Assembly (NCBI RefSeq): GCF_000169435.1
Contig: NZ_AAYB01000001.1
Coordinates: forward strand, 186,001-250,000
Direction of reading: 5' to 3'
Origin: Roseobacter sp. CCS2
Lineage (GTDB): Bacteria > Pseudomonadota > Alphaproteobacteria > Rhodobacterales > Rhodobacteraceae
Length of the DNA: 64,000 bases
In this document: in pieces, positions 35,454 through 44,910 of the stretch
Numbering within the stretch: position 1 is the first letter of the stretch
How the letters are laid out: the number at the start of each line of letters is the position of its first letter
The notes under the pieces: generated by a model
What the model was told of the DNA's origin: nothing
Databases searched by the model: none
The model's input: only the letters and a program-made list of their open reading frames with translations
Position numbers and translations under genes: made by a program

Positions 35454-37814
35454 ATGGACGAAAAAAGCGCTGTACTCCCGCGCACTGGTCGGCGGTTGAC
35501 GATACCGCCCCGGCTGAATTTCGAACCTGTCTCGGCGGGCAGCCAAAGTGCGCCAACGCCATTGTTCGATTTCAAATCGGTCTGGCGCCTGTTCCGACGC
35601 CGCATCATTCTGATCTTGCTTGTGACAGCGCTTTGTACCGGCGCCACGGTCTTTCTGCATAGTCTGATCCCGAACGCCTACACTTCAAACACCCGCATTC
35701 TATTGGATGAGCAAAGCGTAAACCCCTTTGACGGCAATGAAGTCTTTGCCGAAATCGGCTTGTCGAACCCGGCTGTCGAAAGCCAAATGTTGGTCATGCG
35801 GTCCCCCTTTTTGCTGGCACAAGTGGTCGAACGTCTGGATCTTAGCAACGATGTAGAATTCATGTCGGCCCCAACGACACCAATGCGCGACAGGTTGATC
35901 GCGCTACGCAATGACGTTTTTCCCGGCTCAGTGAACACCTATGAAAAAACCGAACCCGAACGGTTTCAGCATGCGGTCGAAACGCTTCGGTCCAATCTTG
36001 ATGTCAGCCGAAATGCCCGCACATTGGTTATTCAATTAAAGTTCACATCGACATCGCCGCAACTGGCGTCTGATGTTGTGAATGCGGTCGCCCAAACCTA
36101 CGTCGAAAGTCGGCTTGGTGTCCGGCAGGATACCGCGCTACGGGCCGCCGAATGGTTCGATGAACGTATCGCAGAACTCAACCTGCGGGCCATTGAAGTT
36201 GAACAGGAAATGCAGCGCCTCAGCAATGGTGAGACGGCAGCATTGGCCGCATCCCAGTCTACTGCGGGCTTGCAAACGGCGCGTCAGGCCTTGCAGGACG
36301 CGATGTCCAACAGGGCCGAGATTCAGACCGATGTACTGCGCTTGCGCACGATCATCTCTAACGGGCGTGGACTGCGAAGCATTCCACCCAACCTGATGGA
36401 TGATGAAATGCGCGCCCTTGCCGCACAAGCTGAAACCTTGCGCGATCAGGTTGCACGGATCACTGATGAAACGCCCGATGACACGGCGCAAATTGCAGCA
36501 CTCACATCCGAGATAGATGCGCTTGAAGCTGCGGGAGATGCGCTTTTGAACGCTATGCTGGCTGACGCGGAAGAGCGGATTACCACCGCAGAAGCAGCAG
36601 AATTCGAAGCGCAAACAGCCTTTGCCTCTGCCCGCGATGCTGGCGGCGTCAATATCACTGACAGTATCGAAGTTGAGTTGCGTTCGCTGGAAGGCGAAGC
36701 ACGCGTTTACCGTCAGCTTTATGAAAGCTATCTCGAAAGCTATTTGCGGACAGTGCAGCAGCAAAGCTTCCCATCAACTGAAGCCACGATCATTCAAACT
36801 GCCGTGGACCCCGACAATCCTGACGGCCCCGGATTGGCCCGGTTGCTGGTCCTTGGGGTGTTGGTTGGCCTGACGCTTGGGGCGGCTGGCGCTTTTGTGA
36901 TTGAAGCCTCAGACGGGCGGCTGCGCACCGCCGGGCAATTGTCACGGGCGGCGCGTGCGCCTTTCCTTGGCGCGCTGCCAGAACGATGGGACGACCTGTC
37001 AGAAGCTGCGGCGCGTGCCGATCAATCAAAAATCCCTGTGATCCAGGTGGTCAAACGCGTACGCGAAACCCGCCAGGAAACAATTTCATTGCCTGAAAAC
37101 CTCGTCTCACTGATCCGCAAGGAACCACAGATGTACGCGGCTATCAGCCATCCTTTGTCCGCCTACTCTGAAACGATCCGTCGCGTGAATGTAGAGGCTG
37201 ACAACCTGCATGCGCTGATCGAACGGGACCACGGACCGGCGACCAAAATCATCGGTTTCATCTCTGATCAGAAAAGCAAAGGGCGCAGCGTAGCAGCTGT
37301 CAACTATGCCGAAATGCTGGCCGTTGGTGGCGGATTGACAGTGCTTGTTGATCTTGACTGGACCGGCTTGTACCTGACCGAAAGCATCGCCCCGGCGGCG
37401 CAGTGGGGGGCGGCTGAACTTGCCATGCGCAACTCTGCGACCCGGTCTGAAAAGGCGTTCTGGTATGATGAACGGACGTCGATGTATTTCCTGCCAAACC
37501 GCTCTGTCGCCAAAGGGGCCGCTCTTGATCCTCAGGCGTTTGATCAGACAAAGCTGAAAGAACTGATCTCGGCGCTGTCGATGAAGTTCGAGAATATCGT
37601 GCTGGATTTGTCGCCGATGGCAATTTCATCTGATCCGGCGGCCATGTCAGATATTGTATCCGGTTTCGTCGCCGTCGCAGATTGGGGTCAGACCCGCTCT
37701 ACGTCGCTATCGACAGAACTGCGCCGCGCCGCCATTCAGCCGCCCAAACTTTTGGGCACTGTGATGAACGGCGTGTCGATGAAGAAACTGGCGGATTATG
37801 AAGCCGCAGGCTGA
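35454..37814 (+). CDS. Polysaccharide co-polymerase: Wzz domain fused to a degenerate BY-kinase domain
   Basis: This is a 786-residue chain-length regulator of the ExoP/Wzc type. A cytoplasmic N-terminus leads to a first helix (IILILLVTALCTGATVFLHS, about 50-70), a long periplasmic coiled coil and a second helix (LLVLGVLVGLTLGAAGAFVI), then a cytoplasmic BY-kinase-like domain. The kinase Walker A, normally G-x-G-K-S/T, reads SDQKSKGRSVAAVN, with the lysine replaced by arginine. The Walker A' region is LTVLVDLDWTG and Walker B is IVLDLSPMA. There is no C-terminal tyrosine cluster (the end is KKLADYEAAG). It probably binds Wza and Wzy but may not phosphorylate itself. Confidence 0.88.
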   Translation: MDEKSAVLPRTGRRLTIPPRLNFEPVSAGSQSAPTPLFDFKSVWRLFRRRIILILLVTALCTGATVFLHSLIPNAYTSNTRILLDEQSVNPFDGNEVFAEIGLSNPAVESQMLVMRSPFLLAQVVERLDLSNDVEFMSAPTTPMRDRLIALRNDVFPGSVNTYEKTEPERFQHAVETLRSNLDVSRNARTLVIQLKFTSTSPQLASDVVNAVAQTYVESRLGVRQDTALRAAEWFDERIAELNLRAIEVEQEMQRLSNGETAALAASQSTAGLQTARQALQDAMSNRAEIQTDVLRLRTIISNGRGLRSIPPNLMDDEMRALAAQAETLRDQVARITDETPDDTAQIAALTSEIDALEAAGDALLNAMLADAEERITTAEAAEFEAQTAFASARDAGGVNITDSIEVELRSLEGEARVYRQLYESYLESYLRTVQQQSFPSTEATIIQTAVDPDNPDGPGLARLLVLGVLVGLTLGAAGAFVIEASDGRLRTAGQLSRAARAPFLGALPERWDDLSEAAARADQSKIPVIQVVKRVRETRQETISLPENLVSLIRKEPQMYAAISHPLSAYSETIRRVNVEADNLHALIERDHGPATKIIGFISDQKSKGRSVAAVNYAEMLAVGGGLTVLVDLDWTGLYLTESIAPAAQWGAAELAMRNSATRSEKAFWYDERTSMYFLPNRSVAKGAALDPQAFDQTKLKELISALSMKFENIVLDLSPMAISSDPAAMSDIVSGFVAVADWGQTRSTSLSTELRRAAIQPPKLLGTVMNGVSMKKLADYEAAG

Positions 37815-37842
37815 CGACCAATCACGATAAAGGACCACATCC

Positions 37843-38682
37843 ATGGCTATTCATGATCCTTTCGTTTTGTTTGTTGGACCGACAAAATCGGGCACGACCT
37901 GGATACAGGCCTACCTTGAAGCGCGCGGTGACATCGCGCTGCCTGAAGGCATGAAAGAAACGTTCTTCTTCGACAAGGTCTACGAAAAGGGCTTTGACTG
38001 GTACGCGGGCCTGTTTCCGCCCGCAACCGACACCCGCATCAGAGCAGAGGTTGCGCCATCATTGTTTCACAAACCTGTTGTTTCTGAACGGGTCGCAAAA
38101 CATCTGCCCAACGCACGGATTATCTGTACCGTGCGTGACCCCCATGATCGCGCCGTGTCGCATTACTTTCACTATCGCATGCGGGGTGCGCCCAAAATGT
38201 CATTGCGCGAAATGGCCGACACCTACACCGATGTTATAGAAGCAGGCCTTTTTTCACGCCATGTCGCCCGATGGGAAGACACCTTTGGCCCTGATCGGGT
38301 GCATCTGATGTCCTATCAACTGCTCAGAGATGACCCTGATGCATTCTGTCGTCAGCTTTGCGACGCATTACAAATCGACTTCAAACCACCGCAAAGCGCA
38401 TTGATCAACAGCAAGGTAAACGCCGCCAAAGTGCCGCGCAGCTTGCTTGCCGCGCGCGTTGTGCAATCGGTGACGACGTTTTTCCGCAGACGCAATGCCA
38501 GTATGCTCAAGTCCATGTTGAAACGTTTGCCGATCAAGCGATGGGTGTATTCTGGCGGCGCTGACCTTACGGAAGAACGCCAAAGTATCAAGAAACAGTC
38601 TGCATCGCTTTCAGATGTATTATCGGACGATTGGAACGCCTTTACCAAAAGGGCAGATTTTCCCGCACGGCAAACCGACTGA
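37843..38682 (+). CDS. Sulfotransferase, paralogue of the 27728 gene
   Basis: The 279-residue protein starts FVLFVGPTKSGTTWIQAYLE (PAPS 5'-phosphate loop TKSGTTW), then KETFFFDKVYEKGFDWYAGL and ICTVRDPHDRAVSHYFHYRM, which includes the 3'-phosphate R and S. The two proteins share these blocks closely enough to be duplicates, but this one ends in a different basic C-terminal segment. It follows the co-polymerase gene by 28 bases on the same strand, so it belongs to the exopolysaccharide operon and likely acts at a different position of the sugar chain. Confidence 0.92.
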   Translation: MAIHDPFVLFVGPTKSGTTWIQAYLEARGDIALPEGMKETFFFDKVYEKGFDWYAGLFPPATDTRIRAEVAPSLFHKPVVSERVAKHLPNARIICTVRDPHDRAVSHYFHYRMRGAPKMSLREMADTYTDVIEAGLFSRHVARWEDTFGPDRVHLMSYQLLRDDPDAFCRQLCDALQIDFKPPQSALINSKVNAAKVPRSLLAARVVQSVTTFFRRRNASMLKSMLKRLPIKRWVYSGGADLTEERQSIKKQSASLSDVLSDDWNAFTKRADFPARQTD

Positions 38683-38730
38683 AAAACGGCGACGCCTTTC
38701 TGTTACAGGGTTCAGAGGTCGCATGTTCAC

Positions 38731-40362
38731 TCAGGTTATCACATCTGGCGCCGTTCGGCCTGTGATTGCCGCAAGGTCAGACAGGCCCAATACAGCGTCG
38801 TGCACATTGGCCAGCACCTTTTGCGGGTCTTCTGACAGACGGTCATGGCGCGTTTCCAACTGTTCCAGATAAAGCCGGATCGTCGCCCCTTGTGTGCCCG
38901 TGCCCGAAAGACGGAACACGGCCCGTGCGCCACCCTCAAAAACAATCCGTATGCCTTGGCCATCAGACCGAGACCGATCAACCGGATCGACATAAGAAAA
39001 CTCATCAGCCATTTGCACCTGCTGTTCACCAATCATCGCGCCTGCCAACATGGGTAATTTTGACCGCAAGCCGTCAATCACAGCATTTGCTTTTTCGCTA
39101 TCGACAGCTTCATAGTCAAATCGCGCATAATAGCACCGACCATGTGCCGCCCAAAGATCTGCCATCAACGCGGAAACGGATTTTTGCGTTTCCGCCAGGA
39201 TATTCAGCCATAGCAAAACCGCCCAAAGCCCGTCTTTCTCGCGCACATGATCGGATCCGGTACCGGCGCTTTCCTCGCCGCATAATGTGACCTTGCCTGC
39301 ATCCAGCAGGTTGCCAAAAAACTTCCACCCTGTTGGCGTCTCAAAACATCCGATCCCAAGGCTTTCGGCCACCCGGTCAACGGCCCGTGATGTTGGCATT
39401 GAGCGCGCAACACCCGCAAGCCCATCGCGATAGCCAGGTGCCAAATGTGCATGTGCCGTCAACAGCGCAAGGCTGTCAGAAGGGGTGACATAGGCACCGC
39501 GCCCAACGATCATATTGCGGTCGCCGTCGCCATCCGATGCCGCCCCAAAATCAGGCGCATCGGGGGCATACATCTTGTTCATCAACATCTTGGCCCAGGT
39601 GGGGTTGGGGTCTGGATGTCCCTTGCCGAAATCAGGGCTGGGTGTGCCATTGATGACCGTGCCTTTTGGCGCGCCAAGCATGTCTTCAAGAATAGCGTGG
39701 GCATAGGGACCCGTGACTGCATGCATGGCGTCAAAACACATTGTGAAGCCGCCCGCGAACAGCGCGCCGATCTTATCAAAGTCGACGATTGTTTGCATCA
39801 GCGCGGCATAGTCCGACACTGGATCAACGATTTCGACAGCCATTTCGCCAAGGGTCTGATGCCCGATAGTCGCCAGATCAACATCATCTGCTGCGCATAT
39901 TTTATAGTGTTTGATAGCCTTGGTACGTTCGAAAATCGCGTCTGTGACAGCTTCGGGCGCTGGTCCACCATTGGGGCCATTGTATTTCAAGCCAAAGTCC
40001 GCGTCAGGGCCACCGGGATTATGGCTGGCAGACAGGATCAGCCCGCCATCCGCTTGTTTCAGGCGAATAAGGTGCGATGCCGCTGGCGTCGATAACAACC
40101 CGCCCTGCCCCACAATGCATTTGGCCGCGCCATTGGCCGCTGCCATCCGCAGAATGATCTGGATCGCCGTATCATTGAAAAAACGGCCATCGCCGCCCAA
40201 GACCAACGTCTTGCCAGTCACACCGCCAATGCCGTCAAATGTTGACTGAACATAGTTCTCAAGAAAGTTGGGCTCTTGAAAAACAGCTGTCTTTTTACGA
40301 AGACCACTGGTCCCCGGTTTTTGGCCTGCGATGGGCGTCGTCTGCACGGTCTGCGTCAGCAT
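38731..40362 (-). CDS. pgm: Phosphoglucomutase (alpha-D-glucose-specific)
   Basis: The 543-residue enzyme interconverts glucose-6-phosphate and glucose-1-phosphate. The phosphoserine loop is LILSASHNPGGPDADFGLKY, the metal loop is SDGDGDRNMIVG, and the sugar loop CGEESAGTGSDHVREKDGLW and C-terminal RLSGTGTQGATIRLY are all intact. The N-terminus TTPIAGQKPGTSGLRKKTAV is typical of the eukaryote-like Pgm group. It lies at the right end of the polysaccharide locus and supplies the precursor of UDP-glucose. Confidence 0.96.
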   Translation of the reverse strand: MLTQTVQTTPIAGQKPGTSGLRKKTAVFQEPNFLENYVQSTFDGIGGVTGKTLVLGGDGRFFNDTAIQIILRMAAANGAAKCIVGQGGLLSTPAASHLIRLKQADGGLILSASHNPGGPDADFGLKYNGPNGGPAPEAVTDAIFERTKAIKHYKICAADDVDLATIGHQTLGEMAVEIVDPVSDYAALMQTIVDFDKIGALFAGGFTMCFDAMHAVTGPYAHAILEDMLGAPKGTVINGTPSPDFGKGHPDPNPTWAKMLMNKMYAPDAPDFGAASDGDGDRNMIVGRGAYVTPSDSLALLTAHAHLAPGYRDGLAGVARSMPTSRAVDRVAESLGIGCFETPTGWKFFGNLLDAGKVTLCGEESAGTGSDHVREKDGLWAVLLWLNILAETQKSVSALMADLWAAHGRCYYARFDYEAVDSEKANAVIDGLRSKLPMLAGAMIGEQQVQMADEFSYVDPVDRSRSDGQGIRIVFEGGARAVFRLSGTGTQGATIRLYLEQLETRHDRLSEDPQKVLANVHDAVLGLSDLAAITGRTAPDVIT

Positions 40363-40471
40363 TAAGTGTCCTCTCTACTGCCGTCATCTTCAATCAAATG
40401 CATCATGACATGCCAGACCTTATCGTCATTTCGGCGGATGAAAGCAGAAAGAGGCCGAAATCGCCCAGACC

Positions 40472-40813
40472 TTACGCGTAAGCCGCGTCTACGATGAATT
40501 CCACCTTCAATTCAGGCCGCGCCAGTTTCGCTTCGCCACAAGCACGCGCTGGGGCATGACCCGCGGGAACCCAAGCGTTCCAAACTTCGTTCAAACCGGC
40601 AAAATCCTGCATATCTGCCAGCCAAATTGTGACCCGCAACATATTCTCGCGCGATGATCCGGCCTGTTCCAGTAGCGCATCAATCTTGTCCAGACAGATG
40701 CGCACCTGTTCTTGGATCGTATCCCCTTCCGCAACCTGCCCGGTCAAATAGGCCACACCGTTATGCTTGACGATCTTCGAAGACCTCTTGCCGGTTTCAA
40801 TACGTTCAATCAT
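40472..40813 (-). CDS. RidA-family enamine/imine deaminase
   Basis: The 113-residue protein is a YjgF/YER057c/UK114-fold trimer subunit: [40 protein letters not shown] and [18 protein letters not shown] are in the expected order, and the substrate-binding arginine is expected in LRVTIW. RidA proteins deaminate reactive enamines formed by PLP enzymes. Its place next to the dehydrogenase and dipeptidase cluster suggests a role in amino acid breakdown. It is transcribed away from the aldehyde dehydrogenase at 41037. Confidence 0.92.
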   Translation of the reverse strand: MIERIETGKRSSKIVKHNGVAYLTGQVAEGDTIQEQVRICLDKIDALLEQAGSSRENMLRVTIWLADMQDFAGLNEVWNAWVPAGHAPARACGEAKLARPELKVEFIVDAAYA

Positions 40814-41036
40814 GGGACGATCCTTTCAATTCTTGCGGGCGGTCAAGCCACCGTTCTGTCGTAAGTGTCATGGGCTTTTCGCAACAGGAAAGGCAAGTGT
40901 TTTCAGGTTTTCGTCTTGAAACAGGCCTGTCATGTCGCTGGCGCAATGCAAAACCCGATCCCTTTATTTTATGAGTGCCTCCAAGATAGCAATCGGATAC
41001 TCAGGCGTCACGTAATACACATTCAAGGATACGATT

Positions 41037-42488
41037 ATGTCAGAACTGCACCAAAACTATATCGCAGGTGAGTGGGTTTCAGGCGCGTCCGAAATCGAAA
41101 ACCGCAACCCTTCTGATTTGACTGACATGATCGGCATGTTTGCCCAAGCAAGCGCGGATCAGCTGGATGCAACATTGGATCAAGCACACCAAGCGCAGGC
41201 TGAATGGGCGGCCTATGGGATAGAGCGCAAGCAAGCTGTGCTGATGGCCATCGGTAATGAATTGATGTCACGCGCCGAAGAACTGGGCACATTGCTCAGC
41301 CGCGAAGAGGGCAAGCCTTTGGCCGAAGGCAAAGGCGAGGTCTATCGCGCCGGCCAGTTTTTCACCTATTACGCCGCCGAATGCCTGCGTCAGTTGGGCG
41401 AAAATGCGGATTCAGTCCGCGATGGGGTCGAGATTGATGTGCGCCGCGAGCCGGTTGGCGTTGTGGCGGTGATCTCACCCTGGAACTTTCCTATGGCAAC
41501 GGCCTCTTGGAAAATCGCCCCTGCCCTTTGCTATGGCAACGCTGTGGTCTGGAAACCGGCGAATATCACCCCCGCCTCAGCCGTGGCCCTGACCGAGATT
41601 ATTGCGCGGCAGGACATTCCCAAAGGTCTGTTCAGCCTTGTGATGGGATCAGGCCGCGACATTGGCCAGCGCTTAGTGGAAAGCCCGAAGGTGAACGCGA
41701 TTTCCTTTACCGGGTCTGTGCCTGTGGGCAAAGGCATTGCGGCGGCTGCGATCCAGAACCTGACCAAGGTACAGATGGAAATGGGGTCAAAGAACGCGTT
41801 GGCCGTGATGGATGATGCGGACATTGATCTGGCGGTGACTTTGGCATTGGGCGGTGCCTTTGGCGGCACCGGGCAGAAGTGCACGGCCTCATCACGGTTG
41901 ATCGTGCACGCAGCAGTCCATGACGCGTTCGTCGAAAAGCTGGTAGCAGGAACCAAAGAGATGAAGGTCGGTCATGCGTTAGAAGCAGGCACCCAAATGG
42001 GGCCGGTGGTCAGCGAACAGCAGTTGAACGAAAACCTTGCCTATGCCGATTTGGGTAAATCCGAGGGGGCTGAATTGGCTTGTGGAGGGGCGCGGTTAGA
42101 GATGCCACATGACGGCTACTACATGTCCCCCGGTGTGTTCATCAATTCCACCAATACGATGCGGATTAATCGCGAAGAAATGTTTGCCCCGCTCACATCT
42201 GTCATCAAAGTGGACAGCTATGACGAAGCATTAGCCACCGTCAACGATACCAACTTTGGCCTGACCTCTGGCATCGTTACGACCAGCCTTGCGCGTGCGA
42301 CGCACTTCCGGCGCAATGCGCGGACCGGTGTGGTGACGGTCAACTTGCCAACCGCTGGTACGGATTATCACGTACCATTCGGTGGGCGCGGCGACAGTTC
42401 CTACGGTCCGCGCGAGCAGGGTAAGGCCGCGGCAGAGTTTTATACCACCGTCAAGACCGCCTATATCAGTGCCGGAAAGCCGCTCTGA
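41037..42488 (+). CDS. NAD(P)-dependent aldehyde dehydrogenase (2-oxoglutarate/succinate semialdehyde type)
   Basis: The 483-residue enzyme has the family landmarks: ISPWNFPMATASWKIAPALC (asparagine of the oxyanion hole), SFTGSVPVGKGIA, EMGSKNALAVMDDADI (general base Glu) and the catalytic Cys in GGTGQKCTASSRLIV. The sequence is closest in feel to alpha-ketoglutarate semialdehyde dehydrogenases of the aldehyde dehydrogenase superfamily, seen in hydroxyproline and sugar-acid pathways; the substrate is an inference. It overlaps the dipeptidase start (TGATG), so the two are cotranslated. Confidence 0.88.
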   Translation: MSELHQNYIAGEWVSGASEIENRNPSDLTDMIGMFAQASADQLDATLDQAHQAQAEWAAYGIERKQAVLMAIGNELMSRAEELGTLLSREEGKPLAEGKGEVYRAGQFFTYYAAECLRQLGENADSVRDGVEIDVRREPVGVVAVISPWNFPMATASWKIAPALCYGNAVVWKPANITPASAVALTEIIARQDIPKGLFSLVMGSGRDIGQRLVESPKVNAISFTGSVPVGKGIAAAAIQNLTKVQMEMGSKNALAVMDDADIDLAVTLALGGAFGGTGQKCTASSRLIVHAAVHDAFVEKLVAGTKEMKVGHALEAGTQMGPVVSEQQLNENLAYADLGKSEGAELACGGARLEMPHDGYYMSPGVFINSTNTMRINREEMFAPLTSVIKVDSYDEALATVNDTNFGLTSGIVTTSLARATHFRRNARTGVVTVNLPTAGTDYHVPFGGRGDSSYGPREQGKAAAEFYTTVKTAYISAGKPL

Positions 42489-43462
42489 TGCCGCGCATCG
42501 ACAATCTGCAATATGCCAACTGGTCGGAAAAGATTTTCCGCCAGATGCGCGAAGGTGGTGTCGATGCGGTGCATGTCACCATCGCCTATCACGAGAATTT
42601 TCGCGAAACGGTACTGAATTTCGAACAATGGAACCGCTGGTTTGAGCAGTACTCTGATCTAATCATGAAAGGGCAGTGGGCGGCGGATGTGAACCGCGCG
42701 CAGGACACCGGGCGCACGGCGATCTTCTTTGGCTTTCAGAACCCCAGCCCGATTGAGGATGATATCGGGTTGGTCGAGATCGTGCATACGCTGGGTGCGC
42801 GCTTCATGCAGCTGACCTACAACAACCAGTCGTTGCTGGCGACGGGCTGTTACGAGGCCGAGGACACAGGCATCACCCGCATGGGCCGCCAAGTGATCAA
42901 GGAAATGAACCGCGTAGGACTGGTGGTAGATATGAGCCATTCAGCGGATCGGTCCACCATTGAGGCCGCGGACATTTCCGAGCGCCCCATCGCGATCACC
43001 CATGCTAACCCCTACGCGTGGTCCCCTGCCCTACGTAATAAGAAAGACGATGTCATCCGCGCTGTCACGCAGAACGGCGGAATGATGGGGTTCTCGGTTT
43101 ATCCGCACCACCTGAAGGACAAATCCGACTGCACGCTTGAGAGCTTTTGCGAGATGATCGCGCGGACGGCAGAGAGGTTCGGCGCAGAGCATCTGGGGAT
43201 CGGCAGCGACCTATGTCAGGACCAACCCGACAGCATCGTCGAGTGGATGCGCGTTGGGCGTTGGAGCAAAGAGATCGACTATGGTGAAGGCTCTGCCACA
43301 GCCCCCGGTTTTCCACCAATGCCAAGCTGGTTTCAGGACAGCCGCGACTTTGGGAATATTGAGGCTGGATTGAAGACCACTGGTTTCTCAGATGACGAAG
43401 TTGCGGGGATCATGGGCGACAATTGGCACCGGTTTTACGGCGAAAACTTCACCCCTCAGTGA
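42488..43462 (+). CDS. Atypical membrane-dipeptidase (peptidase M19) family protein
   Basis: The 324-residue protein has the M19 TIM-barrel pattern: NLQYANWSEKIFRQMREGGV, HTLGARFMQLTYNNQSLLAT, VGLVVDMSHSADRSTIEAAD, ITHANPYAWSPALRNKKDD, and HLGIGSDLCQD followed by GIMGDNWHRFYGENF. Two metal-ligand positions look altered. The N-terminal H-x-D of canonical dipeptidases is missing (RIDNLQYANW), and the bridging Glu region reads FFGFQNPSPIED. Active sites with SH and THAN remain. It may be a mono-metal enzyme with a new substrate. It is coupled to the upstream aldehyde dehydrogenase. Confidence 0.82.
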   Translation: MPRIDNLQYANWSEKIFRQMREGGVDAVHVTIAYHENFRETVLNFEQWNRWFEQYSDLIMKGQWAADVNRAQDTGRTAIFFGFQNPSPIEDDIGLVEIVHTLGARFMQLTYNNQSLLATGCYEAEDTGITRMGRQVIKEMNRVGLVVDMSHSADRSTIEAADISERPIAITHANPYAWSPALRNKKDDVIRAVTQNGGMMGFSVYPHHLKDKSDCTLESFCEMIARTAERFGAEHLGIGSDLCQDQPDSIVEWMRVGRWSKEIDYGEGSATAPGFPPMPSWFQDSRDFGNIEAGLKTTGFSDDEVAGIMGDNWHRFYGENFTPQ

Positions 43463-44910
43463 TGCAGCGCGGCGACTGTTTTGAGGACAGAGAACCCATA
43501 AAGCGCCTCGAACCCCTTTTCGCGCCCATGCCCTGACAAGCCTGTGCCGCCAAAGGGCAGTTCCACACCACCGCCTGCGCCGTAGTTGTTGATAAACACC
43601 TGCCCTGCGCGCAATGCGCGTGCCATACGCATTTGTCGCGCGCCATTCTCAGACCAGCACGACGCAACCAATCCAAAGTCAGTACCATTCGCAATAGTAA
43701 CCGCTTCGGCTTCATCGGCGAATGGGATGATTACTTGTACCGGCCCAAAGATTTCATCTTGGGCGAGCGTATGATCAGGGGCGACATCAGCAAAAAGGGT
43801 CGGCGCGACATAGGCGCCACCAATTGATGCATCGTCGATGATCTGCCCCCGCGCAGCGATGCTCAGATCGCGACCCTTGGCAAGGAAGCCTTCCACAATT
43901 TCCTTCTGCCGCAGCGACACCAAAGGCCCCACATCCAGATCAGACAGCGCAGGGCCGCATTGCAGGGATTGATAGCGGTCGATCATCGCATCAACGATCT
44001 GATCATAGACGCCCCGCTGCACAAGAATGCGCGATGAAGCCGAGCAGGTTTGCCCGGCATTCTGGATGCCCGCGTTAACAAGAAACGGTAGGGCCGCATC
44101 AATATCAGCATCATTAAAAACCACCTGCGGGGATTTCCCGCCCAGTTCCAGCGTCACAGGCACGACATTTGCACCCGCCGATTGCTGGATCAGTTTGCCA
44201 ACCCCGACCGACCCGGTGAATGAAATGTGATGCACGCCTTTATGGGCCGACAAGGCAGCCCCCGCCTCGGCCCCCAATCCCGGTACGACGTTCAAAGCGC
44301 CATCCGGCAAACCGGCCTTGCGCGCAATCTCAACGAAAGCCAAGGCGGTCAGACAAGCCTCTTCCGCGGGTTTCAGCACGCAGGCATTGCCCATCGCCAA
44401 AGCCGCCCCGACAGAACGTCCGATGATTTGCATGGGGTAATTCCAGGGGATGATGTGCCCGGTCACGCCATGCGGTTCGCGTAAAGTGTAGACGGTGTAG
44501 CCATCCAGATAGGGAATAGTTTCGCCATGCACCTTGTCGGCAGCACCGCCATAGAACTCCATATAGCGGGCCAATGCGAGCACATCCGCGCGCGCTTGTT
44601 TCAGCGGCTTGCCCACGTCCATCGCTTCAAGCTTAGCCAGCTCATCAACATGCGCAAGAACGGCGCGCCCGATCTTGGCCAGCATGCGCCCACGTTCTGC
44701 CGCTGTCGCCTTCCCCCATTCGCCAGATAGCGCAGTTTCAGCCGCCTTAATTGCCGTATCGATATCGTCGGCCTGCCCCCGCGCAATATCGCAAAGGGTA
44801 CTGCCATCGGACGGGTTGATCAGCGGCAGCGTATCCCCTGAAAGCGGCGCGACCCAAGCCCCTGCAATAAAGCAGTTGCTTGGGTCGATATTCAGCGGTT
44901 TGATCGACAT
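43456..44910 (-). CDS. NAD(P)-dependent aldehyde dehydrogenase
   Basis: This second aldehyde dehydrogenase of the cluster is 484 residues long from ATG 44910 (the frame continues upstream but over the TRAP gene). Motifs are IIPWNYPMQIIGRSVGAALA, SFTGSVGVGKLIQQS, ELGGKSPQVVFNDADI and NAGQTCSASSRILV with the catalytic Cys. It is the last gene of the leftward TRAP operon, its start overlapping the DctM stop as ATGA. It probably acts on an aldehyde produced from the imported compound. It ends seven bases inside the dipeptidase 3' end, in convergent orientation. Confidence 0.92.
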   Translation of the reverse strand: MSIKPLNIDPSNCFIAGAWVAPLSGDTLPLINPSDGSTLCDIARGQADDIDTAIKAAETALSGEWGKATAAERGRMLAKIGRAVLAHVDELAKLEAMDVGKPLKQARADVLALARYMEFYGGAADKVHGETIPYLDGYTVYTLREPHGVTGHIIPWNYPMQIIGRSVGAALAMGNACVLKPAEEACLTALAFVEIARKAGLPDGALNVVPGLGAEAGAALSAHKGVHHISFTGSVGVGKLIQQSAGANVVPVTLELGGKSPQVVFNDADIDAALPFLVNAGIQNAGQTCSASSRILVQRGVYDQIVDAMIDRYQSLQCGPALSDLDVGPLVSLRQKEIVEGFLAKGRDLSIAARGQIIDDASIGGAYVAPTLFADVAPDHTLAQDEIFGPVQVIIPFADEAEAVTIANGTDFGLVASCWSENGARQMRMARALRAGQVFINNYGAGGGVELPFGGTGLSGHGREKGFEALYGFSVLKTVAALHH

